Of a stretch of 9,848 nt of DNA, positions 1 to 5,578 are shown in pieces. The notes under the pieces were generated by a model that made no database searches, was not told the DNA's origin, and saw only the letters and a list, made by a program, of their open reading frames with translations. Location: NCBI GenBank assembly GCA_937896305.1, contig CALBND010000173.1, positions 1-9,848 on the forward strand, in the 5' to 3' direction. The DNA is from an uncultured Actinomycetes bacterium (GTDB taxonomy: Bacteria > Actinomycetota > Actinomycetes > S36-B12 > UBA5976). The first letter of the stretch is position 1. Every line of letters starts with the position of its first letter. A program made the translations under genes and the position numbers.

Positions 1-97
1 TTAAAAATTCTCGTACTTCTTTAGCCAAAGCTGGTAAATCTTTTGCAGGCACTTTTTTTAAGTCGTCAGGGGAATTAATGGAGTTTAAAATACTCAC
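1..97 (-). CDS. dxs: 1-deoxy-D-xylulose-5-phosphate synthase, N-terminal fragment (cut by window edge)
   Basis: Only the first 32 codons are inside the window; the gene continues past base 1. DXS is the thiamine-diphosphate enzyme that condenses pyruvate with glyceraldehyde 3-phosphate to start the MEP isoprenoid pathway in the cytoplasm. The visible residues include SINSPDDLKKVPAKDLPALA and then KEVREFL, which matches the opening of the DXS family (LxxIxSPxDLKxLPxxxLPxLAxEIRxFL). The start is taken as GTG at 97-95, because it begins the conserved region and has a good ribosome binding site 6 nt upstream; the frame is closed by a stop just above the leader. The gene lies 100 bp below the epimerase with no clear terminator between them, so it could be read through from the xylose genes. 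A TAGAAT (minus strand, 157-152) resembles a -10 box but has no convincing -35 partner. The identification is firm despite the short fragment. Confidence 0.88.
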   Translation of the reverse strand, partial: MSILNSINSPDDLKKVPAKDLPALAKEVREFL

Positions 98-103
98 TTT
101 TAA

Positions 104-109
104 TCCTCT
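104..109 (-). promoter_or_regulatory. Ribosome binding site of dxs
   Basis: AGAGGA on the minus strand lies 6 nt before the GTG codon at 97-95. It supports the choice of a GTG start, since no in-frame ATG is available near this point and the family's conserved N-terminus begins right after it. Confidence 0.7.
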
Positions 110-197
110 CCCTCTACCTTGTTGGGGTTTATCCCAGATTTCGTAATCTTTATTCTAGTTCAGGTCCAAACTATGGGCTAATCCATGAATTTGTGCT

Positions 198-989
198 CTA
201 GGACCTGCTGATTTCCCATTTTACGCTTGCTTTCAAAGGATTTCCAGGTGAAACAAGCAGCGGATTTTGATTAATGGCATCTGGTGGGCCAGTTTGTGGT
301 TCTATGCAAAAAACGTCTGCTGGCTCATCATAAATCACAAAGGTTTGAACATTGCCTTGAAAATCTAGGCGCAGTGCTTCAGGCCATTCAATAAAACCTT
401 TACCACTGGGCACATCGAAAGCATCATCAAATGGTGGAATTGCTATTGGTTTAGTTTCATTTAAGGTAAATAAATTTTCATCTTTCACATATTGCGAAAT
501 AGCTTCAATTCCAAATCTTGCTGGTTTACCTTTTGCTAACTGTCTTTTAAACCAAGGGTGCCATCCTAGTTGTGCTGGAAATTCCCCACTCTCACAACTT
601 ATCTGGGCAGATGTTTCTAAAAAATTATTAGTTAATTTCCACTTCTGTTTAATTGTTGCCAATACTGGCCAATTTTTATCTGTTTGATGAGTAATTTCAA
701 CACTGAAATCACTTTGATTAGTGATTTGACCTTCACTAAAAGCAGCAGTGCCATGTATTGCAAAATTTTGGAAATTAATATCTTGTTTATAGTTTTTATT
801 TTTATATCTAATTTCATTATTACTAATTCGACCGGCCCAGGGGGCCATCAAATACCAGCCACCAATTAACGGATGATCTCCACTTGGTCCAAGTATTTGT
901 AAACCAGAAATGTAAAATTGGGTTGCCCTACCACCAAGGGTGGTATCAATAATTAGTTTATTATCAGAGCTGTTTAATTCAACTATCAT
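198..989 (-). CDS. galM: Aldose 1-epimerase (mutarotase), GalM-like, short form
   Basis: This is a 263-residue cytoplasmic protein of the aldose 1-epimerase family, which interconverts alpha and beta anomers of free sugars. Visible family marks are MAPWAGRI (48-55, with Arg54 matching the sugar-binding Arg of GalM), IHG with His79, LGWHPWF with His144 (the usual general acid), DDAFD (188-192), and CIEPQTGPPDAIN with Glu230 (the usual general base). It is about 80 residues shorter than E. coli GalM (about 346), as in the shorter GalM-like group. After His79 the residues are GTAAFS, without the Arg often found in that loop. The ATG at 989 follows AAAGGTG at a normal distance. The gene starts 31 bp after the xylH stop, which suggests it is the last member of the xylose operon. 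A mutarotase here would supply the alpha-xylopyranose preferred by xylose isomerase; the natural sugar cannot be read from the sequence. The symbol galM denotes the family, not proven galactose use. Confidence 0.85.
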   Translation of the reverse strand: MIVELNSSDNKLIIDTTLGGRATQFYISGLQILGPSGDHPLIGGWYLMAPWAGRISNNEIRYKNKNYKQDINFQNFAIHGTAAFSEGQITNQSDFSVEITHQTDKNWPVLATIKQKWKLTNNFLETSAQISCESGEFPAQLGWHPWFKRQLAKGKPARFGIEAISQYVKDENLFTLNETKPIAIPPFDDAFDVPSGKGFIEWPEALRLDFQGNVQTFVIYDEPADVFCIEPQTGPPDAINQNPLLVSPGNPLKASVKWEISRS

Positions 990-1020
990 TTAGCACACCT
1001 TTTTATGGTGAAAAAAGATT

Positions 1021-2256
1021 TTAACTTCCTACTCTAGATTTTCTTCGAGAGATCGCATCAGCAGTTGCTGCCAAGAGTAAAACTCCACCTGTTACAGCCA
1101 AGTTCAAACCAGAAGCTAAACCAACTAAGCCAAGTCCATTATCAATTACTGAAACCACAAAACCACCAATCACAGCATCACTTAATCTGCCGCGGCCTCC
1201 AAACAAACTCACTCCACCTACTACTGCAGCTGCAATGGCATACAACACCACAGATCTGCCAGCAGCTGGATCAACTGAGGCTTGACGACTTGCTAACAAA
1301 ATTCCAGCAATTCCTGCAAATGAGGAACAGATCACAAAAACAATTATTTTTACTCTGGCTACAGCGATACCTGCTCTTCTTGCAGCTTCTGCGTTACCAC
1401 CCACTGCATAAATGTGTCTACCAAATTTTGTTCTATCTAATACAAATGTTCCACCTGCTAATAAAATTAAAACGATTGGCACTACCCATGGCATTCCTCT
1501 TAATGAAGTTATTTGGGGATTTGCACCGCGCTCTAAGTTCAAAAAAGCCACTCCGGCTCCACCGATAATGATTAGTGCAGCTGATTTAAATATTAAAACT
1601 CCAAAGGGTTTATTTATTTGACCCACTTTTGATCTTTGTTTTCTGGAATAAAGTGCTGAGCTTATATAAATTGTGGCAACAATAAATAATAATATCCAGC
1701 CAAAAGAAACTGGCATTGGTGAATTCATGATGGCAATTAAGACATCAGATTTCAAACCAATTAGTCCACCTCTACCAATGACAACTAACTGCAAACCTTG
1801 AAATGCTAAGAAAGCAGCCAGTGTTACAACAAACGAGGGAATCCCAACTTTGGCCACCAAAAGCCCTATCAAAAATCCAATCAAAGCACCTAAGCTAATT
1901 GCAATTAAAACTGCAACTTGCCAAGAAACACCGTATTCAAAAAGTGAAACAGCTAAAAATGCTGCAGACAAACCTGCAGTAACACCAGCGGATAAATCAA
2001 TCTCGCCAAGTAAAAGTACAAAAGTGACACCCATTGCCAAAGTGGTAACAGTTGCAGTTTGTGTTAAGAGGTTTGCAAAGTTAACCGGTTTCAAAAAAAT
2101 TGGGTTTGCCATAGCAAAAATTACTACCAAAATAATCAAACCCAGCATGGCTGGCAGTGACCCAGTTTCGCCACCCTTTACTTTGGCAAAATAATTTCTT
2201 CCAGCATCTAGAAATGATCCTTCATTTCCGGTTTGGATTGTGTTTTGGCTACTCAT
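1021..2256 (-). CDS. xylH: Xylose ABC transporter permease XylH
   Basis: This 411-residue polytopic inner-membrane protein belongs to the BPD_transp_2 family of sugar permeases (the RbsC/XylH group). It would form the dimeric channel through which XylF-delivered sugar passes, driven by XylG. The sequence alternates hydrophobic segments with short loops, about ten to eleven membrane spans by eye. Family marks are GEIDLSAG (84-91), GIPSFVVTLAAFL (138-150), FGRHIYAVGGNAEAARRAG (278-296, the cytoplasmic loop thought to contact the ATPase) and GGVSLFGGRG (347-356). A basic loop near 204-216 (SRKQRSKVGQINK) lies where XylH proteins, unlike the shorter RbsC, carry an insertion, and the length is near that of E. 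coli XylH (393). The ATG at 2256 is 2 nt after the xylG stop, with only a GGGG stretch as ribosome binding site inside the end of xylG, so translation is probably coupled. The main uncertainty is substrate, which rests on the neighbouring xylA, xylB and xylF. Confidence 0.92.
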   Translation of the reverse strand: MSSQNTIQTGNEGSFLDAGRNYFAKVKGGETGSLPAMLGLIILVVIFAMANPIFLKPVNFANLLTQTATVTTLAMGVTFVLLLGEIDLSAGVTAGLSAAFLAVSLFEYGVSWQVAVLIAISLGALIGFLIGLLVAKVGIPSFVVTLAAFLAFQGLQLVVIGRGGLIGLKSDVLIAIMNSPMPVSFGWILLFIVATIYISSALYSRKQRSKVGQINKPFGVLIFKSAALIIIGGAGVAFLNLERGANPQITSLRGMPWVVPIVLILLAGGTFVLDRTKFGRHIYAVGGNAEAARRAGIAVARVKIIVFVICSSFAGIAGILLASRQASVDPAAGRSVVLYAIAAAVVGGVSLFGGRGRLSDAVIGGFVVSVIDNGLGLVGLASGLNLAVTGGVLLLAATADAISRRKSRVGS

Positions 2257-2258
2257 TG

Positions 2259-3017
2259 TTATGCCCCAAAGTTTTCTTGGGTTTTACTGCCAGTGATGTA
2301 AGAAACAACATCGGCTTGAGTGGTTTCTGAAGTTTTAACAGCAGCTGTCATCTTGCCAAGATAAAGAACATAGATTCTATCGGCTACTGCAAATACGTCT
2401 TGTAAGTTGTGTGAAATCATAATTACAGCTTTTCCTGCAGCAGCTAATCTTCTAACCAGTTGCAAAACTTGTTCAGTTTGAGCAACACCCAAAGCTGCAG
2501 TTGGTTCATCTAAAATAACTACTTTGTTATTCCATAAAACTGCTCTTGCAATAGCCACAGTTTGTCTTTGCCCACCTGAAAGTTTGGCAACTTTTTGTCG
2601 AACAGATTTAACAGTCTTTACAGATAATGAAGTTAAAGTGTCAGCAGCTTTAGTCTCCATGTGTCCTTCATCAAGCACGCCAATGGCTGACTGCTCTCGA
2701 CCTAAAAACAGATTGTGCACGATGTCTAAATTGTCACAAAGTGCTAAATCTTGGTAAACAACATCAATTCCTAGTTCTGAAGATTGGCGTGGACTTTCTA
2801 AAACAACTTCATTGCCTTCAATAATAATTTTTCCAGCATCATATGGCTGAATCCCTGCTAAACCTTTTATAAGTGTGGATTTACCAGCACCGTTATCTCC
2901 TACTAGGGCTGTGACCTCACCGGCACGAACTACAAAATTAACATCCTTTAAAACTTCAACTGGACCGAAACTTTTTTTAACATTCTTTAACTCAATAACA
3001 GGAGTTTGTTGACTCAT
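2259..3017 (-). CDS. xylG: Xylose ABC transporter ATP-binding protein XylG, single-domain form
   Basis: This is the 252-residue cytoplasmic ATPase that powers the importer. One complete nucleotide-binding domain is visible: Walker A GDNGAGKST (40-48), Q-loop Gln89 in VYQD, signature LSGGQ (146-150), Walker B VVILDEPT (166-173) with catalytic Glu171, D-loop AALG (174-177) and switch His203. All motifs are intact, so it should hydrolyse ATP. The classical E. coli XylG, RbsA and AraG proteins are about 500 residues with two such domains in tandem; this one has a single domain and would need to act as a homodimer, as proposed for short sugar ATPases such as FrcA. There is no sign of a broken second half: the next gene starts 2 nt after its stop. 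The ATG at 3017 has a very strong ribosome binding site (AAAGGAGA) 5 nt upstream. It lies between xylF and xylH. Confidence 0.93.
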   Translation of the reverse strand: MSQQTPVIELKNVKKSFGPVEVLKDVNFVVRAGEVTALVGDNGAGKSTLIKGLAGIQPYDAGKIIIEGNEVVLESPRQSSELGIDVVYQDLALCDNLDIVHNLFLGREQSAIGVLDEGHMETKAADTLTSLSVKTVKSVRQKVAKLSGGQRQTVAIARAVLWNNKVVILDEPTAALGVAQTEQVLQLVRRLAAAGKAVIMISHNLQDVFAVADRIYVLYLGKMTAAVKTSETTQADVVSYITGSKTQENFGA

Positions 3018-3022
3018 AACTT

Positions 3023-3030
3023 TCTCCTTT
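3023..3030 (-). promoter_or_regulatory. Ribosome binding site of xylG
   Basis: AAAGGAGA on the minus strand, 5 nt before the ATG. It lies 23 nt after the xylF-xylG stem-loop, so xylG can be started independently of xylF translation. Confidence 0.75.
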
Positions 3031-3053
3031 TTTAAAAATTATCGACTTTAAAC

Positions 3054-3093
3054 ATTTGGTCTTGACACCCTATTACAGGTGTCAAGACCAAAT
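3054..3093 (-). promoter_or_regulatory. Perfect 16-bp stem-loop between xylF and xylG
   Basis: The arm ATTTGGTCTTGACACC (3054-3069) is repeated as its exact reverse complement at 3078-3093, with an 8-nt loop at 3070-3077. It begins 23 nt after the xylF stop and ends before the xylG ribosome binding site. In RNA this would be a strong hairpin. No U-tract follows directly (the next bases on the minus strand are GTTTAAAGTCG), so it is not a standard intrinsic terminator. The likely role is protection of the xylF message from 3' decay, or partial termination, giving more binding protein than ATPase and permease. Such intercistronic hairpins are known after binding-protein genes, for example in the E. 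coli maltose operon. The role is inferred; the repeat is seen directly. Confidence 0.85.
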
Positions 3094-3116
3094 ATCAACT
3101 ACTTAGGAAAGAGATC

Positions 3117-4217
3117 TTAGGAAAGACCAATTTCTGTACACTTGGCTGCTGCATCGCCGGTGCAAACATCTGCAGCGGTCTTGCCAATGCGGTCAAGTGC
3201 GGCTTGGAAGCCTTCAAGTGATGCTGCATCTGCATACAACGCTTGTGGATCTGCTGCTTGGAAAGGTGTTCCATCAGGCAACATTAGATTTGTTGTTGGT
3301 GTTTCACCGTTCAAAAGAGCGATTGCCAATTCAGCTGCTGTTGATGCTTCAACCAAATAATCTTTGAAGACAGTCATGCACTGCTTGCCTGACAATACGT
3401 TTGTCAAACCTTCAACAGAAGCATCTTGACCTGAAACTGGCACAGTCAATTTGTTTTTGTCAAGGATTGCAATTGCATTTGCTGCGTTAGTGTCGTTTGC
3501 TGACACAACTGCGTCAACTTTTCCACCATTTGCAGTTAATGCTTGTTCGAAGTTGGTACCAGCTGTGGCACCATCCCATGTTCCGTCTGGACGCTTTGCA
3601 CCTAACATTGCTTTGTCAACGTCAACACCTGCAGCTTTTAATGCAGTGTCATAGCCTTCAGCAAACATAGCTGCGTTTCCATCTGTTGGGTCTCCATCAA
3701 GGAAAATCAATTCTGCAGTCTTAGCGTCAATTCCTTTGTCGCTTAGACATTTCAAAATTCCTTCACCTTGTAGTTTTCCTACAGTTACGTTGTCAAATGA
3801 CACGTAGTAGTCAACACCAGCGATTGGACGATCGTAAGCAATGGTTGGAACACCTTGTGCCTTGGCTTTTGCTGCAACTTGTGCACCAGCGCCTTGGTAA
3901 TCGGTGATAATCATTACGTTGCAACCTGAAGCAAGCATTGCATCACCAATGGTGAGCATTTTTGCTGTGTCGCCTTCAGCATTTTGAATGTCGGTTGTAA
4001 AACCGGCACTTTCAAGTGCTGATTGCAATGCTGGACGGTCTCCATTTTCCCAACGTGGGGATGAAACACTGTCTGGCAAAATTACGCAAGCTAAACCACT
4101 TGCAGCACCTGCTGCTGTGTCTTCAGTTGCTGCAGTATCGCTACTGCTTGAACATGCTGATAATAAAAGAGCTGCTGCAGCGGTAACTGCGGCTACTCCG
4201 AAAGAGCGTTTCAACAC
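3117..4217 (-). CDS. xylF: Xylose-binding lipoprotein XylF (ABC transporter substrate-binding protein)
   Basis: This 366-residue extracytoplasmic solute receptor delivers D-xylose to the XylG-XylH importer. The N-terminus is a lipoprotein signal: basic residues MLKR, a hydrophobic stretch, then lipobox LSAC with lipidated Cys22, followed by a Ser/Thr/Ala-rich linker to about residue 40. The rest fits the Peripla_BP_4 fold. AYDRPI (127-132, Arg130 a likely sugar ligand) and DYYVSFDN (136-143) match the XylF family closely, as does GQDAS (263-267). Six further cysteines (44, 99, 157, 280, 352, 360) are present; 352 and 360 near the C-terminus could pair. The start is GTG at 4217, chosen because AAAGGAGAA lies 4 nt upstream and the signal peptide begins there; the next residues give no better start. 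It follows xylA by 55 bp and is set off from xylG by the stem-loop. By eye this gene is richer in GC than its neighbours, as expected for a strongly expressed binding protein. Confidence 0.94.
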   Translation of the reverse strand: MLKRSFGVAAVTAAAALLLSACSSSSDTAATEDTAAGAASGLACVILPDSVSSPRWENGDRPALQSALESAGFTTDIQNAEGDTAKMLTIGDAMLASGCNVMIITDYQGAGAQVAAKAKAQGVPTIAYDRPIAGVDYYVSFDNVTVGKLQGEGILKCLSDKGIDAKTAELIFLDGDPTDGNAAMFAEGYDTALKAAGVDVDKAMLGAKRPDGTWDGATAGTNFEQALTANGGKVDAVVSANDTNAANAIAILDKNKLTVPVSGQDASVEGLTNVLSGKQCMTVFKDYLVEASTAAELAIALLNGETPTTNLMLPDGTPFQAADPQALYADAASLEGFQAALDRIGKTAADVCTGDAAAKCTEIGLS

Positions 4218-4221
4218 TCAG

Positions 4222-4230
4222 TTCTCCTTT
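4222..4230 (-). promoter_or_regulatory. Ribosome binding site of xylF
   Basis: AAAGGAGAA on the minus strand, 4 nt before the GTG codon at 4217-4215. It is among the strongest sites in the window and decides in favour of the GTG start. Confidence 0.75.
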
Positions 4231-4272
4231 TGTTTATCTTGTTTGAAATAAATTAAAACTTTTGATTTAAAT

Positions 4273-5442
4273 CTATTTCAATCCAAGGATGTGATCTATT
4301 GCTAACTGATCGAGTCTCTCGTTAAAGAAACCACGTTCAGCCATTTTGTCGGCGTCAAACACCTCCTGTTTCAACTTGTTAGCTGATTCTGAGGTGTAAC
4401 CTCCGACAGTTGATTGTGCTAATGCATCGTATCCAGAAACTTTATGTGCAGCTTTTACATCTGGATCAGCATCATAGGCACGTGCTTTTGCAGCAAGTGC
4501 TAGATAATTTCTCATTGAATTTCTTGCAAATTCCCAAATTCCATCACCATGTTCACTTCTATATGGTCTGGAATCAAAATGTTTTGGTCCATCATAGCCA
4601 GTGTTTTCTAATAGTTTAACTAGGAAGAAGTTATCTTTGATTCCTTCTGAACCAAAACGAAGATCTTGGTCATAGCGTCCAATTTTTTGATCGTTTAAAT
4701 CAATATGGAATAACTTATTTTGCCAAACAGCTTGGGCAACACCTTGATAGAAAGAAAGTCCAGCCATAGTTTCGTGAGCAACTTCTGGGTTAACTCCCAC
4801 CATGCTTGGATCATCAAGTGTTTCGATAAAGGCCATCATGTGACCAATTGTTGGTAAGAAAGTATCGCCTCTTGGTTCATTTGGTTTTGGTTCCAATGCC
4901 ATACGCATTGGATAACCTTTATCTTTGATGTAACCAGTAATAAAGTTGAATGCTTCTCTATATCTTTCTAATGCATCTAATGGATTCTTTGAGCCAGCTG
5001 CTTCAACACCTTCGCGCCCACCCCAAAACACTGCAGTTGGGGCACCAAACTCGGCTCCAACATCAAGTGAGTTCAATACTTTTTTGATGGCATACTTTCT
5101 AATTTGTGGATCATTAGAGGTGAAGGCACCGTCTTTAAAAACTGGGTGCGTAAATAAATTAGTTGTTGCCATAGAAACGACAACACCTGAATCATCTAAG
5201 GCTTGTCTGAAATCTTTTTTAATCTTGTCTTGTTCTGCCACACTTGATCCGTAAGGAAGTAAGTCATCATCATGAAATGAAACTCCCCAAACATTTAATT
5301 CACCAAGTTTTCTAACAAAGTCTGCTGGATAAATGGAAGGTCTTGTTGGTTCACCGAATGGATCTCGCCCAGAGTGCCCGATAGTCCAAAGTCCAAAAGC
5401 AAATTTGTCTTCTTTTACTGGGGTCAGGCGCGCATCGGTCAT
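4273..5442 (-). CDS. xylA: Xylose isomerase, class I actinobacterial type
   Basis: This 389-residue cytoplasmic enzyme converts D-xylose to D-xylulose using two divalent metal ions in a TIM barrel; the family works as a tetramer. It is essentially the same length as the Streptomyces enzymes (about 388), and the active-site residues appear at a constant +3 offset from Streptomyces numbering: His57 and Asp60 in FHDDDL, Trp140 in FWGGREG, Glu184 and Lys186 in LEPKPNEPRGD, Glu220 and His223 in NPEVAHE, Asp248, Asp258 and Asp260 in HIDLNDQKIGRYDQD, and Asp290 in HFDSR. All metal ligands are present, so it should be active. The helical C-terminal arm from about 325 onward is intact. The ATG at 5442 has AAGGAC close upstream. 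It is the first gene after the 136-bp spacer and probably leads the transporter transcript. It is followed by xylF at 55 bp. Confidence 0.97.
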   Translation of the reverse strand: MTDARLTPVKEDKFAFGLWTIGHSGRDPFGEPTRPSIYPADFVRKLGELNVWGVSFHDDDLLPYGSSVAEQDKIKKDFRQALDDSGVVVSMATTNLFTHPVFKDGAFTSNDPQIRKYAIKKVLNSLDVGAEFGAPTAVFWGGREGVEAAGSKNPLDALERYREAFNFITGYIKDKGYPMRMALEPKPNEPRGDTFLPTIGHMMAFIETLDDPSMVGVNPEVAHETMAGLSFYQGVAQAVWQNKLFHIDLNDQKIGRYDQDLRFGSEGIKDNFFLVKLLENTGYDGPKHFDSRPYRSEHGDGIWEFARNSMRNYLALAAKARAYDADPDVKAAHKVSGYDALAQSTVGGYTSESANKLKQEVFDADKMAERGFFNERLDQLAIDHILGLK

Positions 5443-5462
5443 ATTTGTCCTTAAATTAAATT

Positions 5463-5475
5463 GAGAGAATCTCTC
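5463..5475. promoter_or_regulatory. 13-bp palindrome upstream of xylA, operator-like
   Basis: GAGAGA-A-TCTCTC is a perfect palindrome about a central base, ending 20 bp before the xylA start codon. It overlaps a second perfect palindrome, TCTCGAGA (5472-5479). The position between promoter candidates and ribosome binding site suits a repressor site. As RNA it could form only a small 5-bp hairpin with a 3-nt loop. Confidence 0.4.
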
Positions 5476-5506
5476 GAGATATTTTCTAACCTACTACGAA
5501 GGGTGA

Positions 5507-5518
5507 ATTGGGTTCAAT
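5507..5518. promoter_or_regulatory. ATTG-N4-CAAT inverted element in the xylB-xylA spacer
   Basis: ATTGGGTTCAAT has matching 4-bp arms. Its core TTGGGTTCAA resembles TTGGTCCCAA at 5568-5577 (the latter reads TTGGGACCAA on the minus strand, 8 of 10 positions the same). The two lie about 50 bp apart on either side of the AT-rich boxes, which is how paired operator sites can be placed. The arms are short and chance cannot be excluded. Confidence 0.25.
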
Positions 5519-5567
5519 CTAAGCCTGGACACTTTAACGCTCAGCAATAATAACTTTTCTATAACAT

Positions 5568-5577
5568 TTGGTCCCAA
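5568..5577. promoter_or_regulatory. TTGG-N2-CCAA inverted element just after xylB
   Basis: TTGGTCCCAA begins one base beyond the xylB stop codon and has perfect 4-bp arms. The neighbouring AACATTTGGTC (5563-5573) is also found at 3051-3061, at the edge of the xylF-xylG stem-loop. Both elements directly follow the end of a xyl gene, so they may be either regulatory or simply remnants of 3' hairpins. Confidence 0.2.
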
Positions 5578-5578
5578 T

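Larger units (their letters stand above)
5443..5578 (-). promoter_or_regulatory. xylB-xylA spacer, probable xylose-responsive control region
   Basis: This is the widest gap in the window and the natural place for a promoter driving xylA onward. On the minus strand it holds AT-rich TTATAG and TATTAT boxes (about 5563-5545), with a TTGGGA 19 nt before TATTAT, and nearer the gene a TTGAAC followed after 18 nt by TAGGTT, which fits the loose TAnnnT -10 of actinobacteria. Neither pair is strong. Three short palindromic elements lie in it (listed separately), consistent with binding by a XylR-type (ROK) or LacI-type repressor, but no regulator gene is in the window. The promoter itself is not proven. 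Confidence 0.45.

Noticed and set aside
98..197. Possible terminator or promoter between galM and dxs
   Set aside because: Only 4-bp stems (for example ATGG/CCAT) and an isolated TAGAAT could be found, without a U-tract or a -35 partner. This is not enough to call either.
990..1020. Weak hairpin (CTTTTT/AAAAAG) covering the galM ribosome binding site
   Set aside because: The stem is almost all A-U pairs with a 7-nt loop and would be unstable; it is likely chance in AT-rich DNA.
1065..1568. 167-codon open frame on the plus strand opposite xylH
   Set aside because: It is an antisense shadow: the protein is low-complexity, rich in Leu, Gln and His, with no family resemblance, while the minus strand encodes a clear permease.
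3062..3067. Perfect TTGACA -35 box (plus strand; also on the minus strand from the other arm) in the xylF-xylG spacer
   Set aside because: It is part of the stem-loop arms, and no -10-like hexamer lies at 16-19 nt on either strand.
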